Below are positions 16,282-25,800 of a stretch of 64,000 nt of DNA, piece by piece. The stretch lies in the NCBI GenBank assembly GCA_964386325.1, contig CAYLQY010000005.1:1-64000 (forward strand), written 5' to 3'. Made by a program: the position numbers and the translations under genes. This DNA is from Anaerorhabdus sp964386325 (lineage in GTDB: Bacteria > Bacillota_I > Bacilli_A > Erysipelotrichales > Erysipelotrichaceae). Under the pieces are notes generated by a model. It was not told where the DNA came from. It saw only the letters and a list, made by a program, of their open reading frames with translations, and did no database searches. The stretch's first letter is position 1. Each line of letters begins with the position of its first letter.

Positions 16282-16890
16282 ATGGCTAGAATAGTAGATG
16301 TAGCTCAATGGAAAGAAGCAAGTGAAGTATTGAAACAAGGTGGCTTGGTTGCGTTTGCGACAGATACTGTATATGGGCTTGCGTGTCGTTACGATAATCA
16401 AGAAGCACAAGAAAAATTGAAACATGCAAAAGCAAGACCTGAAGAAAAATCGTTACCGCTTGTTGTGGGAAGTTTAACACAATGTGAAGAAATTGCGGAA
16501 ATTGCAGATAGAGAAAAAAAGATAATTGAAAAATGGTTACCGGGTGCAATTACACTTATATTAAATAAAAAGTCCTGTGTTCCTGATTGGGTGACAAATG
16601 GTAAAGATACATTGGCTGTTAGAATGATTGACGTTGATGGAATTAATGAGATGATACAAGATGTAGGGGTTCCCTTATTTCTAACAAGTGCAAATTTGTC
16701 AGGCGAACCTGTATGCCAAGATGCAAATGAAGTAAACGAAAGATTAGGCAACAAAATAGAAGTAATCCTTGATGGGAAACATCGTGATGGACTTGCGAGT
16801 ACAATTTTAGATTGTACGCAACCTGAATTAGTTGTGTTACGCCAAGGACCAATTCAATTAGAAGATATATTAAAATCACTGGAGGGATAA
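16282..16890 (+). CDS. tsaC: L-threonylcarbamoyladenylate synthase (Sua5/YrdC/YwlC)
   Basis: It makes threonylcarbamoyl-AMP from Thr, bicarbonate and ATP for the t6A modification of ANN-decoding tRNAs. At 202 aa it is a YrdC-domain protein without the Sua5 C-terminal domain. Motifs include GGLVAFATDTVYGLAC, KxRPxxKSLPL and LTSANLSGEP. A first ATG at 16276 sits directly on the GAGGG ribosome site, so I choose the ATG at 16282 (spacing about 6). glyA starts 2 bases after the stop, as in a coupled operon. Confidence 0.93.
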   Translation: MARIVDVAQWKEASEVLKQGGLVAFATDTVYGLACRYDNQEAQEKLKHAKARPEEKSLPLVVGSLTQCEEIAEIADREKKIIEKWLPGAITLILNKKSCVPDWVTNGKDTLAVRMIDVDGINEMIQDVGVPLFLTSANLSGEPVCQDANEVNERLGNKIEVILDGKHRDGLASTILDCTQPELVVLRQGPIQLEDILKSLEG

Positions 16891-16892
16891 TC

Positions 16893-18110
16893 ATGAAAGA
16901 TACACAAGTATTAGAGGCGTTAAACCTAGAAACAAAGCGTCAAAAAAACAATATTGAATTAATCGCATCAGAGAATTTTGTTTCAAAAGATGTACGTGAA
17001 ATTACTGGATCTATTCTTACAAATAAATATGCTGAAGGGTATCCTGGTAAGCGTTATTATGGTGGGTGTGTCTATGTTGATATGATTGAAAATATCGCAC
17101 GTGATCGTTTATGTGAATTGTTCCAAGCGGAACATGCAAATGTTCAACCGCATTCTGGTTCACAAGCAAATATGGCAGTATATATGTCTGTATTAAATCC
17201 AGGCGATAAAGTATTAGGTATGGATTTAAATAGTGGTGGTCATTTAACGCATGGTCATAGCTTAAACTTTTCAGGAAGATTATATCAATTCTTTAGTTAT
17301 GGAGTAGATAAAGAAACTGAAATGATTGACTATGAGGATGTAAGACGAATTGCGAAAGAAGTTCAACCTCAAATGATTGTTTGTGGTGCAAGTGCTTATC
17401 CACGAGAAATTGATTTCAAAAAATTCAAAGAGATTGCGGATGAAGTGGGCGCATATCTTATGGTTGATATGGCACATATTGCTGGCTTAGTTGCGACCGG
17501 ACAACACATGTCGCCTGTTCCGTATGCGGACTTTGTGACAAGTACAACCCATAAAACATTACGTGGACCACGAGGTGGAATCATTTTATGTAAAGAAAAA
17601 TATGCACAAGTTTTGGATAAAAATGTGTTCCCAGGAATCCAAGGTGGACCGCTTATGCATGTAATTGGTGGTAAAGCAATTTGCTTCGGTGAAGCTTTAG
17701 AACCTTCATTTAAAGAATATGCAAAACAGATTATCACTAATTGTAAGGCGTTAGCTGAATCACTTAATGAAGAAGGATTTAGACTTGTAACAGGTGGTAC
17801 GGATAATCACTTAATTCTTGTAGATGTAAAATCTTCAATTGGAATGACAGGAAAAGAAGCAGAAAAACTGTTAGATGAAATAAATATTACATGTAATAAA
17901 AATACAATTCCATTTGATACAGAAAAGCCATTTACAACAAGTGGAATTCGTTTGGGAACAGCAGCAATGACAACAAAAGGTTTTAAAGAAGAAGAATTTA
18001 AACAAGTTGGGAAATGGATTGCGGATGTCTTAAAAAACCCAAGTGAAGAGAATATCGCAAAGATAAAACAAGAAGTTGTCGATTTAACTGAAAAATTTAT
18101 ATTTGAATAA
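16893..18110 (+). CDS. glyA: Serine hydroxymethyltransferase
   Basis: A PLP enzyme that interconverts serine and glycine while charging tetrahydrofolate with a one-carbon unit. It is 405 aa. The PLP-binding lysine is Lys221 in TTHKTLRGPRGG. Other family marks are ASENFVS, YAEGYPGKRYYGGC and PHSGSQANMAVY. It is translationally close to tsaC and has its own terminator. In Bacillus the order ywlC...glyA-upp-atp is the same, apart from the insertion found here. Confidence 0.97.
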   Translation: MKDTQVLEALNLETKRQKNNIELIASENFVSKDVREITGSILTNKYAEGYPGKRYYGGCVYVDMIENIARDRLCELFQAEHANVQPHSGSQANMAVYMSVLNPGDKVLGMDLNSGGHLTHGHSLNFSGRLYQFFSYGVDKETEMIDYEDVRRIAKEVQPQMIVCGASAYPREIDFKKFKEIADEVGAYLMVDMAHIAGLVATGQHMSPVPYADFVTSTTHKTLRGPRGGIILCKEKYAQVLDKNVFPGIQGGPLMHVIGGKAICFGEALEPSFKEYAKQIITNCKALAESLNEEGFRLVTGGTDNHLILVDVKSSIGMTGKEAEKLLDEINITCNKNTIPFDTEKPFTTSGIRLGTAAMTTKGFKEEEFKQVGKWIADVLKNPSEENIAKIKQEVVDLTEKFIFE

Positions 18111-18131
18111 GCCAGAATAATTCTGGCTTTT
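18109..18131 (+). terminator. Terminator of glyA
   Basis: AAGCCAGAA/TTCTGGCTT stem with a TAA loop, starting at the stop codon, then a short T-run. Confidence 0.8.
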
Positions 18132-18134
18132 ATA

Positions 18135-18186
18135 TTGACGTTAGAAATGATTGGCACTATAATAGACCGTATGGTCTATTATAGTG
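18135..18186 (+). promoter_or_regulatory. Promoter and 32-bp operator of the TetR-antiporter operon
   Basis: TTGACG (18135-18140), a 17-bp spacer and TATAAT (18158-18163) form the promoter. A 14-bp perfect inverted repeat (18155-18168 and 18173-18186, centre GTAT) covers the -10 and ends at the start of the ribosome site. This is a typical TetR autorepression site. Confidence 0.9.
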
Positions 18187-18195
18187 GAGGATGTT

Positions 18196-18798
18196 ATGAA
18201 AAAAGAACAAAAAACAGCGATTACTAAAGAGAAAATCATTAAAATAGCCCTTGATGAATTTGGTGGAAATGGATATTCGGGAACAACTTTGAACTCAATT
18301 TGTAAAGCTGGGATATCAAAAGGATTGTTTTACCATAACTTTGCGAGTAAAGATGCATTGTATTTGGAATGTGTTAAACGATGTTTTGATAGTTTAGTTG
18401 AGTTCATTGAAAAACAAGATATTGGAACAGATCCACAAAAGTACTTAGCTGTGCGTTTAGAATTTTTGCGCAGCAATAAAAATTATGCGCGTTTATTTTT
18501 TGAAAGTCTGATGCAACCTCCAAGAAGTTTGGAAAATAGCATCAATACAATAAAAGAAGAATTTGATTCATTAAATAAAAAGATGTATATGAATATTTTG
18601 AATTCTGTAAAACTTCGTAATGGAATTACATATGAAAATGCCATGAACTACTTTACGTTAATGCAAACAATGTTTAATGGTTATTTTAGTAGTCCAATAT
18701 CAAATGGAATATCAGTTTCAGAATGTATAGATTTACATGAAGAGTATTTATCAAAAATAATAGATTTCATGATTTTTGGGATCGCGGAAAGAGGATAA
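18196..18798 (+). CDS. TetR-family transcriptional regulator
   Basis: The protein is 200 aa. The N-terminal helix-turn-helix reads IIKIALDEFGGNGYSGTTLNSICKAGISKGLFYHNFASKDALY, typical of TetR. The C-terminal ligand domain is unassigned. The start is the ATG after GGAGG (18186-18190); an in-frame GTG at 18184 lies inside the operator and ribosome site. It very likely represses itself and the antiporter gene 4 bases downstream through the 32-bp operator. Confidence 0.9.
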   Translation: MKKEQKTAITKEKIIKIALDEFGGNGYSGTTLNSICKAGISKGLFYHNFASKDALYLECVKRCFDSLVEFIEKQDIGTDPQKYLAVRLEFLRSNKNYARLFFESLMQPPRSLENSINTIKEEFDSLNKKMYMNILNSVKLRNGITYENAMNYFTLMQTMFNGYFSSPISNGISVSECIDLHEEYLSKIIDFMIFGIAERG

Positions 18799-18802
18799 GA
18801 GA

Positions 18803-20020
18803 ATGATAATTAAATGGATACTTTGTATAGTGTTTGCTTTTGTTGTGGGAAAATTGATAACGAAAATTAAATTGCCTGCGATTTTAGGGTGGTTAATTGC
18901 AGGTATGATTGTTGGACCGAATGCACTAGGAATTATGTCGAATGAATTTTTAGTCACATCTGGCTATGAAGTTATTTTGCATATCTTAGAGTGTGCAGTA
19001 GGTTTAATGATTGGTACAGAACTTGTATGGAATCGTATTAAGAAAAGTGGAACAGCATTGATTATAACAACCTTAACGCAATCGTTAGGAACGTTTGTAC
19101 TAGTCACTTTAACATTTGCACTTGTTTTTATGTTTATGGATATTCCACTCTACCTTGCGTTTATTTTTGGTGGAATTGCATTAGCGACAGCACCAGCACC
19201 AGCTTTATCAATCGTACGAGAATTCAAAACTGATGGTCCAGTAACAAAAACATTAATACCTATGGCTGCCTTGGATGATGTGGTCGGTGTTGTAGTATTC
19301 TTTACAATTATTGCGGTTGTTGCGCGAAGTATTTCAGGTCAAGATATGTCATTACTTATAATTCCGATTATGATTCTGTTGCCGCTTGTGATTGGTGCAT
19401 TCACGGGAATGCCAGCAGGTTTACTTTTGAAAAAAAATAAATCAAAAGTTGGAACATTAGTCACGTTAATAGGCATGATTTTATTAACGGCATTTATTGG
19501 GATTTTATGTAACACTTATTTAATGCCAGCACCAGTCTTGAACTTTATGTTGATGGGCATGGCATTTTCAGCAACGTTCTCAAATATTGTTTCAGAAGAG
19601 CGGTTGAATGAAATCATGGAAGTGTTTAATCCATTCTTAGGAATTTCAATGATTATTGTTATTTTAAATTTAGGCGCACCATTGGATTATAAAGCAGTAT
19701 TTAGTGCAGGTTTATTTACATTAATTTATATTGTTGTTAGAGGTATCGGTAAGTATAGTGGAGCACGCATTGGTGCTAAGCTTACAAATATGCCAATAAC
19801 TGTACAAAAGTATTTGGGATTTACACTTTTACCACATTCAGGAGTATCACTAATATTTACTGGGATTGCGGTTTCTGTTTTATATGGACCAGCTCCAGAG
19901 TCTGCAATAATCATTCAAGGAACAATTGCGGCAGCGGCAGTGATTAATGAAATCATTGCGGTCATTGCAGCGAAGAAAGGCTTTGAATGGGCAGGAGAAT
20001 TTAACAAAGCAAGCGATTAA
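18803..20020 (+). CDS. Cation:proton antiporter, CPA2/KefB-like
   Basis: The membrane protein has 405 aa and about 12-13 helices. The N-terminal LPAILGWLIAGMIVGPNALG and the ALATAPAPALSIVREF ... MAALDDVVGVVVF segment (transport-site Asp pair) match the Na+/H+ exchanger (CPA) superfamily. There is no C-terminal RCK domain, so it is shorter than KefB proper. The start chosen is the ATG at 18803. It is cotranscribed with the TetR regulator, suggesting export of a cation or of a compound sensed by TetR. Confidence 0.86.
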   Translation: MIIKWILCIVFAFVVGKLITKIKLPAILGWLIAGMIVGPNALGIMSNEFLVTSGYEVILHILECAVGLMIGTELVWNRIKKSGTALIITTLTQSLGTFVLVTLTFALVFMFMDIPLYLAFIFGGIALATAPAPALSIVREFKTDGPVTKTLIPMAALDDVVGVVVFFTIIAVVARSISGQDMSLLIIPIMILLPLVIGAFTGMPAGLLLKKNKSKVGTLVTLIGMILLTAFIGILCNTYLMPAPVLNFMLMGMAFSATFSNIVSEERLNEIMEVFNPFLGISMIIVILNLGAPLDYKAVFSAGLFTLIYIVVRGIGKYSGARIGAKLTNMPITVQKYLGFTLLPHSGVSLIFTGIAVSVLYGPAPESAIIIQGTIAAAAVINEIIAVIAAKKGFEWAGEFNKASD

Positions 20021-20199
20021 AAAACTTAGTTAAATCATGTGAAAAAATAAACGAAGTACAATATTCTTTATTATCATTACAAATCAGTAAAGAATGAGTA
20101 TAAATGCAGTGCTAATACCTAAATTAATCAGCAGAATTATAGAACTTTAAATATGTAAATGATATAATGACAAAAGAATGATAGAAAGAGGTATTTACA

Positions 20200-20820
20200 A
20201 TGTTAAATGTAATGAATCATCCATTAATTACGCATAAACTTGCGCAAATGCGAAAGGTTGAGACAGGGACAAAAGATTTCCGTCAAAACTTAGATGAAAT
20301 TGCGGGATTAATGGCTTATGAAATTTGTCGTGACTTGCCTGTAAAAGAAGTAACTGTCATGACACCAGTTTCAGAATGTAAAACTTATGAGTTGTCAAAA
20401 GAAATTGTACTAGTTCCAATTCTTCGAGCAGGACTAGGATTAGTGAATGGAATTACTGACTTAATTCCAACAGCAAAAGTAGGCTTTATTGGATTATATC
20501 GTGATGAAGAAACATTGATGCCTCATGAATACTTCGCGAAGTTCCCAAGCACAATGCCAGATGCAGTAACCATGGTTTTAGATCCAATGCTTGCGACTGG
20601 TGGTAGTGCTGTTGCAGCTATTGAGAACATCAAAAAAAGAGGTGCTAAAATTATTAAACTTGTTTGTTTAGTTGGTGCTCCAGAAGGCGTTAAAGCAGTT
20701 GAAGAAGCTCATCCTGATGTCGATATTTATTTAGCAGCATTGGATGAAAAACTAAATGAAAAGGGTTATATCGTTCCTGGTCTAGGAGATGCAGGCGATC
20801 GAATTTTCGGAACTAAATAA
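20200..20820 (+). CDS. upp: Uracil phosphoribosyltransferase
   Basis: It salvages uracil to UMP with PRPP. It has 206 aa; the PRPP loop is VLDPMLATGGSA and the uracil-binding end is GYIVPGLGDAGDRIFGT. It is preceded by a 180-base gap with only a weak inverted repeat, and its stop codon overlaps the atpZ start (TAATG). The upp-atp link is conserved in Firmicutes. Confidence 0.97.
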   Translation: MLNVMNHPLITHKLAQMRKVETGTKDFRQNLDEIAGLMAYEICRDLPVKEVTVMTPVSECKTYELSKEIVLVPILRAGLGLVNGITDLIPTAKVGFIGLYRDEETLMPHEYFAKFPSTMPDAVTMVLDPMLATGGSAVAAIENIKKRGAKIIKLVCLVGAPEGVKAVEEAHPDVDIYLAALDEKLNEKGYIVPGLGDAGDRIFGTK

Positions 20821-21005
20821 TGAAAGCAATTGCACAAGCGTTATCCCTTGGATTTACTGTCATTGCGAATATATTGGTTGGATGTGGATTTGGTTATGTG
20901 CTTGATTCTTGGTTGCACACAACACCAATCTTCTTAATACTAGGAATTCTTCTTGGAACAGTAAGTGCATTTTTATCGCTTTATGCAATAGTGGTGAAAA
21001 AATGA
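20820..21005 (+). CDS. AtpZ-like small membrane protein
   Basis: This 61-aa protein has two helices, with GCGFGYVLDSW between them. It fits the AtpZ/F0F1-ATPase gene 1 family found at the head of atp operons. With AtpI these proteins are implicated in c-ring assembly and possibly Mg2+ or Ca2+ transport. The start overlaps the upp stop by one base, and its TGA overlaps the next ATG. Confidence 0.85.
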   Translation: MKAIAQALSLGFTVIANILVGCGFGYVLDSWLHTTPIFLILGILLGTVSAFLSLYAIVVKK

Positions 21006-21352
21006 ATGTTGAATTAAAGAAGACAATAAAGCCGACACTAATTCTATGCGCAGTTGCGATGGTAATTAGTGCCTTCATTGACTATCGAGTTAGTTTATCA
21101 ATTCTAGTGGGAACACTTGTATCCATTCTTCACTTGAATCGACTTGAAAAAAATATAACTCGAGGACTAGAAGATCGGCAAAAAATTGGTGGTTGGATAT
21201 TTATGTTCATCACTGATTTTATTCTATTAGCTTTACCATTTATTCTTGCGATTGTTTTTCCACAATTCTTTGAATTAATAGGTGCAGCTATCGGATTACT
21301 ACTTAATAAGTTTGTAATCTATGGAATGAATTTAAGAAGAAAGGGGAGTTAA
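21002..21352 (+). CDS. atpI: AtpI-family protein
   Basis: The frame is open further upstream, but the ATG at 21002 overlaps the atpZ stop in an ATGA arrangement and removes a non-hydrophobic extension. The 116-aa product has four predicted helices (residues about 13-30, 33-46, 66-87, 90-110), the usual AtpI layout. AtpI assists c-ring assembly. Sequence conservation in the family is weak, so position in the operon carries most of the weight. Confidence 0.82.
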   Translation: MNVELKKTIKPTLILCAVAMVISAFIDYRVSLSILVGTLVSILHLNRLEKNITRGLEDRQKIGGWIFMFITDFILLALPFILAIVFPQFFELIGAAIGLLLNKFVIYGMNLRRKGS

Positions 21353-21355
21353 CGG

Positions 21356-22066
21356 ATGGGTCCAATTACAATTACAATACAAAAAGAAGTTCCTTATATC
21401 ATTGGTATAGTGACTTTGTTATGTATCGCATGTGTGATAATTGGAAATAAAATTAAAAAAACTGATCCACTTGAAAAACCAAAAGGACTCGTTATGATGG
21501 CATGTTGGCTTGTTGAACTGATTGACAATACAGTTACAAACACAGTAGATAAGAAACATGCGAAACGTTTAGCACCTTATATCGGTACAATTGCAATTTA
21601 TATTTTTGTATCAAACATTAGTGGATTATTTGGTTTATTTTCACCAACACAGAATTACAGTGTTACATTATCATTAGCTTTGATTACTTGGATTATGATT
21701 CAATATACAAGTATTAAGGAAAATGGATTAAAAGCATATTTACATGGATATATAGAACCATTTGCGTTTTTAATCATTCCAAACTTCTTTGGTAGAATAG
21801 CACCGCTAATTTCTATGAGTTTGCGTTTGTTTGGAAATATTTTAAGTGGTGCAATTATTATGTCACTTGTATATTCTTTTACTGGATTTATCTCAAGTTC
21901 TATCGTTGGATTATTTGCTTCAGGTGCAGGCGTGTTTAACTTTATCGGACCATTTGTAGCACCGGTACTACATGCATACTTCGATGTGTTCTCAGGATTT
22001 ATCCAAATGTTTATCTTTATAACACTTACAATGGTATTCATTGGAAATGAATTGCCACAAGAATAG
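21356..22066 (+). CDS. atpB: ATP synthase subunit a
   Basis: A membrane stator subunit that provides the ion half-channels. It has 236 aa and about 5-6 helices. The essential arginine is Arg157 in SMSLRLFGNILSG. The C-terminal helix HAYFDVFSGFIQMFIFITLTMVF contains the conserved Gln. It is preceded by a GGGGAG-type ribosome site 3 bases after atpI. Confidence 0.95.
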   Translation: MGPITITIQKEVPYIIGIVTLLCIACVIIGNKIKKTDPLEKPKGLVMMACWLVELIDNTVTNTVDKKHAKRLAPYIGTIAIYIFVSNISGLFGLFSPTQNYSVTLSLALITWIMIQYTSIKENGLKAYLHGYIEPFAFLIIPNFFGRIAPLISMSLRLFGNILSGAIIMSLVYSFTGFISSSIVGLFASGAGVFNFIGPFVAPVLHAYFDVFSGFIQMFIFITLTMVFIGNELPQE

Positions 22067-22095
22067 ATGATTGAAATAGAGGAGGAAAATTTATT

Positions 22096-22329
22096 ATGGA
22101 TATCACTAGAGGTTTAGTAGCGATTGGAGCAGGACTTGCAATCATGACTGGTATGATGACTGGGATTGGACAAGGATTTGCAGCAGGAAAAGCAGTAGAA
22201 GCAGTAGGGCGCAATCCCGAAGCAGAACCAAAAATTCGTACAATGTTAATCGTTGGGTGCGCACTTGCAGAAACATGTGCCATTTATGGTATGTTAATTG
22301 CATTCTTATTAATTTTCGTATTCAAATAG
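22096..22329 (+). CDS. atpE: ATP synthase subunit c with Na+-type ligand set
   Basis: The c-ring monomer is 77 aa, a two-helix hairpin with the RNPEAEPK polar loop. The ion-binding carboxylate is Glu59. Gln26 (GIGQG), Thr60 next to the Glu, and Tyr64 (ETCAIYG) match the Q-E-S/T-Y set of Na+-translocating c subunits such as those of Ilyobacter and Acetobacterium. Na+ coupling is therefore likely but is an inference. GAGGAGG ribosome site. Confidence 0.95.
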   Translation: MDITRGLVAIGAGLAIMTGMMTGIGQGFAAGKAVEAVGRNPEAEPKIRTMLIVGCALAETCAIYGMLIAFLLIFVFK

Positions 22330-22362
22330 GATACAAACCTATTGATCACGAAGGAGGAATGA

Positions 22363-22890
22363 ATGATGATCGATATCGATATCGCCCAACAGCTATTTCC
22401 TAATCCATCAACAATGATCATTCAACTTTTAGCAACGGGTGTCCTATTTTATTTTGTATTTAAATTTTTATGGGAGCCAGCTCGTGCACTCATGGCGAAG
22501 CGTTCAAACTTTGTGCATGAAAAATTGAGTGAAGCGGAAGAGAAACTTGCAGAAGCAAAAGAAAAAAATAAATCAGCTCATGAAGAAGTTTCAAAGGCTG
22601 TATTTAAATCTCAGGAAATAATTTCAAAGGCTGAAAAAGAAGCTCTTGCATCAAGAGAAGAAATTCTTGAACAAGCTAAAAAAGATGCAACATCAAAACT
22701 CGAAAAAGCACGTGATGAAATTGCGATTGAACGTAGTCAAATGCGTGGTGAAATGGTAGAAGAAATGGTCAGTGTAGCAATGTTAGCTGCTGAAAAATTA
22801 ATTAGTGAAAAAGTGGATAGTGAAGCTGATCAAAAAACTATCGAAAAATTCGTAAAGGAACTCAACAAACAAAATGAATCAATTAGCTGA
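22363..22890 (+). CDS. atpF: ATP synthase subunit b
   Basis: The peripheral stalk subunit, 175 aa, has one N-terminal membrane helix (MIIQLLATGVLFYFVFKFLW) followed by a long charged coiled coil. A second ATG directly follows the first; the AAGGAGG site is compatible with either. It overlaps atpH by 17 bases. Confidence 0.94.
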   Translation: MMIDIDIAQQLFPNPSTMIIQLLATGVLFYFVFKFLWEPARALMAKRSNFVHEKLSEAEEKLAEAKEKNKSAHEEVSKAVFKSQEIISKAEKEALASREEILEQAKKDATSKLEKARDEIAIERSQMRGEMVEEMVSVAMLAAEKLISEKVDSEADQKTIEKFVKELNKQNESIS

Positions 22891-23407
22891 GCGTTATGGA
22901 ACCGCACTTTTCGAGTTGGCAATGGAAAATAATAAAATTGATGAATGGCAAGAACAAGGTAAGTTAATTCAATCATCATTAACAAAAGAAATGGATAAGT
23001 TTTTTAATTCATATCAAATTTCTAATGAAGAGAAAAAGGATATACTTTCAAAAGCATTCTCAACACATTTAGATTCAATGATGTTAGATTTTTTGTGTTT
23101 ATTAATTGATACACATCGTTTTATGGGTGTTTCTTTAATCTTGACTAGTTTTAACACATTATGTAATGAATCTAAGAAGGTAAAAGAAGGTCTAGTTTAT
23201 TCAGCAAGACCATTAACAAAAGAACAAGTTCATCAGATTGAGGAAGCAATGGAAAATCGTATTCATTCAAAATGTGAGCTAATAAACAGAATTGATGAAA
23301 GATTAATATCTGGATTCAAAGTAGTAATTGATAATGAAGTTGTTGATTCTTCAATGAAAAATAGAATAGCTTCAATGAAGAGTGAACTAATAAAAGGAAC
23401 GAGGTGA
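22874..23407 (+). CDS. atpH: ATP synthase subunit delta
   Basis: It links the stalk to F1. It has 177 aa, with the family opening AERYGTALFELA and the C-terminal DERLISGFKVVIDNEVVDSSMKNRI. It starts inside the end of atpF, so translational coupling is likely. Confidence 0.94.
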   Translation: MNQLAERYGTALFELAMENNKIDEWQEQGKLIQSSLTKEMDKFFNSYQISNEEKKDILSKAFSTHLDSMMLDFLCLLIDTHRFMGVSLILTSFNTLCNESKKVKEGLVYSARPLTKEQVHQIEEAMENRIHSKCELINRIDERLISGFKVVIDNEVVDSSMKNRIASMKSELIKGTR

Positions 23408-23412
23408 CGTGC

Positions 23413-24936
23413 TTGGAACAACTTAAACCTGGAGAGATAAGTGCATTAATTAAAGAACAGATTAAGCACTATCATGAAAAAATAGAAATGAATGATGTGG
23501 GTACAGTCATCAGCGTTGGTGATGGTATTGCGCTAATTCAAGGTTTAGAACATGCTATGGCGAGTGAATTATTACTTTTCCCTGGTGATGTTTATGGAAT
23601 GATACTGAACTTAGAAGAGAATCATGTAGCGGCAGTATTATTAGGTGATGATATTGGAATTAAAGAAGGCGATGAAGTAAAACGTACAAATCGTATTGTT
23701 GAAGTTCCAGTTGGTGATGGAATGTTAGGTCGTGTTGTCAATGCATTGGGTCAACCAATTGATGGCAAGGGTGAAATTCCTTCAACAAAAACAAGACCAG
23801 TAGAACGTGTAGCACCTGGTGTTATGACAAGAAAAGGTGTACATCAACCATTAATGACTGGGCTAAAAATTATTGACTCAATGATTCCAATTGGAAAAGG
23901 TCAACGTGAATTAATTATTGGTGACCGCCAAACTGGTAAAACAGCTATTGCAGTCGATGCGATATTAAATCAAAAAGGACAAAACGTGAATTGTATTTAC
24001 GTAGCTATTGGACAAAAAGCAAGTACTGTTGCGCAAATTGTTGAAAAGCTTCGTCAAAATGGTTCAATGGATTATACAACCGTGGTTTGTGCTACTGCCA
24101 GTGAACTTGCACCATTACAATTCATTGCACCTTATTCAGGATGTACAATTGGTGAAGAATGGATGGAACAAGGAAAAGATGTTTTAATCATTTATGATGA
24201 TTTAAGTAAACATGCTGTTGCCTATCGTACAATGTCACTTCTTATTCGTCGTCCACCAGGACGTGAAGCATATCCAGGAGATGTATTCTATTTACATTCT
24301 CGTTTGCTTGAACGTGCTGCAAAGTTGAATGATGAATTAGGTGGAGGTTCATTAACTGCTCTACCAATTATTGAAACACAAGCTGGAGATATCTCTGCTT
24401 ATATTCCTACAAATGTAATTTCAATTACTGACGGACAAATTTTCTTGCAAACTGAATTATTTAATTCTGGTGTAAGACCAGCAGTTGATAGTGGATTATC
24501 TGTATCACGTGTAGGATCTGCTGCACAAACAAAAGCAATGAAGAAAGTTTCAGGTTCATTGAAACTTGACTTAGCACAATATCATGAATTACTTGCGTTT
24601 ACCCAATTTGGTAGTGATTTAGATCCAGTCACAAAAGCGACAATCGATCATGGAGCACGATTAACTGAATTGTTAAAACAAGGACAATATTTGCCATTAA
24701 CAATGGCTTATCAAGTTTTATCACTTTTTGCGGCAAAGAATGGATTCTTAAAAGATGTAAGTGTAGAAAAAGTTCATGCGTTCGAAGAACAATTACATAA
24801 GTATTTCAAAAATAGTCATTCAGATTTAGTAGATGAACTTGAAACAACTGGAACATTAAGTGATGAACTTACTTCGAAGATTCAAGCCGCAATGGGAAAA
24901 TTCTTAGAAGAATATAAACTCATGAATGAGGCTTAA
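23413..24936 (+). CDS. atpA: ATP synthase subunit alpha
   Basis: A non-catalytic nucleotide-binding F1 subunit of about 507 aa. P-loop GDRQTGKT (about 170-177), DDLSKHAVAYR and the ALPIIETQAGDISAYIPTN region are all present. There is no ATG near the start. The TTG at 23413 has GAGGTG six bases upstream and gives the family N-terminus LKPGEISALIKEQI. The alternative is GTG at 23404, overlapping the atpH stop. Confidence 0.95.
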   Translation: MEQLKPGEISALIKEQIKHYHEKIEMNDVGTVISVGDGIALIQGLEHAMASELLLFPGDVYGMILNLEENHVAAVLLGDDIGIKEGDEVKRTNRIVEVPVGDGMLGRVVNALGQPIDGKGEIPSTKTRPVERVAPGVMTRKGVHQPLMTGLKIIDSMIPIGKGQRELIIGDRQTGKTAIAVDAILNQKGQNVNCIYVAIGQKASTVAQIVEKLRQNGSMDYTTVVCATASELAPLQFIAPYSGCTIGEEWMEQGKDVLIIYDDLSKHAVAYRTMSLLIRRPPGREAYPGDVFYLHSRLLERAAKLNDELGGGSLTALPIIETQAGDISAYIPTNVISITDGQIFLQTELFNSGVRPAVDSGLSVSRVGSAAQTKAMKKVSGSLKLDLAQYHELLAFTQFGSDLDPVTKATIDHGARLTELLKQGQYLPLTMAYQVLSLFAAKNGFLKDVSVEKVHAFEEQLHKYFKNSHSDLVDELETTGTLSDELTSKIQAAMGKFLEEYKLMNEA

Positions 24937-24938
24937 TT

Positions 24939-25787
24939 ATGGCACAAGGTAAGCAAGCATTAAAACAAAGAATTCGTTCAATTAATGCGACAAAAAAAAT
25001 TACAAGTGCAATGGAGTTAATAGCGAATTCAAAACTTCAAAAACAAAGAAACTTGATGGAAAAAAATCGTGAGTATTCTACTGTTTTAAAAAAGACAGTA
25101 GGAGAAATACTTGCGAATAATCAAGGGTTAGATAATCAATTCTTACAAGAAAAGAAATCTGAGAAACGCTTAACATTCTTATTCTGTAGTGATCTTGGAT
25201 TATGTGGTGGGTATAACTCAAATATGATGAAATTAGCTCATCAAGTATTGAATCCAAGTGATCCAGTAATTCTAATTGGAACAAAACAAATTCACTGGTT
25301 AGAGTTGAGAGAATTTAATATCATTAATGAACATATTAGTTCAGATAATATTTCTTTCTTAGAAATTAAGAAATTAGTTCATCGAGCAATTGATATGTTT
25401 AAAAAAGATGAAGTATCTTCATTACAAGTTGTGTACACTGAATTTGTGAATACTGTTTCATTTAATCCAGTGATGGAAACTTTACTACCTTATTTTGCAA
25501 AGGGTGAAGATTTAGAGGTTAAAAGAAGTAATATTGAAACAATCTTTGAACCGAGTCCAAATGAAATTTTAAATTCACTAATTCCAATGATGTTGGAAAA
25601 TGTAGTTTATAGTATTTGGATGCAAACCAAAACAGCTGAACAAGGTTCGCGTCGTTTGGCGATGGAAAATGCGACCGACAATGCGAATGAATTAAATGAT
25701 AAATTAGTACTAGCATATAACCAAGCAAGACAAGCTGCAATCACGCAAGAGATTACAGAAATTGTTGCTGGGGCAGATGCTTTGTAG
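24939..25787 (+). CDS. atpG: ATP synthase subunit gamma
   Basis: The rotating central shaft, 282 aa. Family ends are present: KQRIRSINATKKITSAMELIANSKL at the N-terminus (quoted in part of its helix) and NANELNDKLVLAYNQARQAA at the C-terminus. It starts 2 bases after atpA. Confidence 0.95.
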   Translation: MAQGKQALKQRIRSINATKKITSAMELIANSKLQKQRNLMEKNREYSTVLKKTVGEILANNQGLDNQFLQEKKSEKRLTFLFCSDLGLCGGYNSNMMKLAHQVLNPSDPVILIGTKQIHWLELREFNIINEHISSDNISFLEIKKLVHRAIDMFKKDEVSSLQVVYTEFVNTVSFNPVMETLLPYFAKGEDLEVKRSNIETIFEPSPNEILNSLIPMMLENVVYSIWMQTKTAEQGSRRLAMENATDNANELNDKLVLAYNQARQAAITQEITEIVAGADAL

Positions 25788-25800
25788 AAAGGATAAAGAT

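Noticed and set aside
16870..16892. A glycine or other riboswitch before glyA
   Set aside because: tsaC and glyA are only 2 bases apart, leaving no room for one.
20909..21001. An N-terminal extension of atpI
   Set aside because: It lies inside atpZ in another frame and lacks a ribosome site; the ATGA overlap at 21002 is the natural start.
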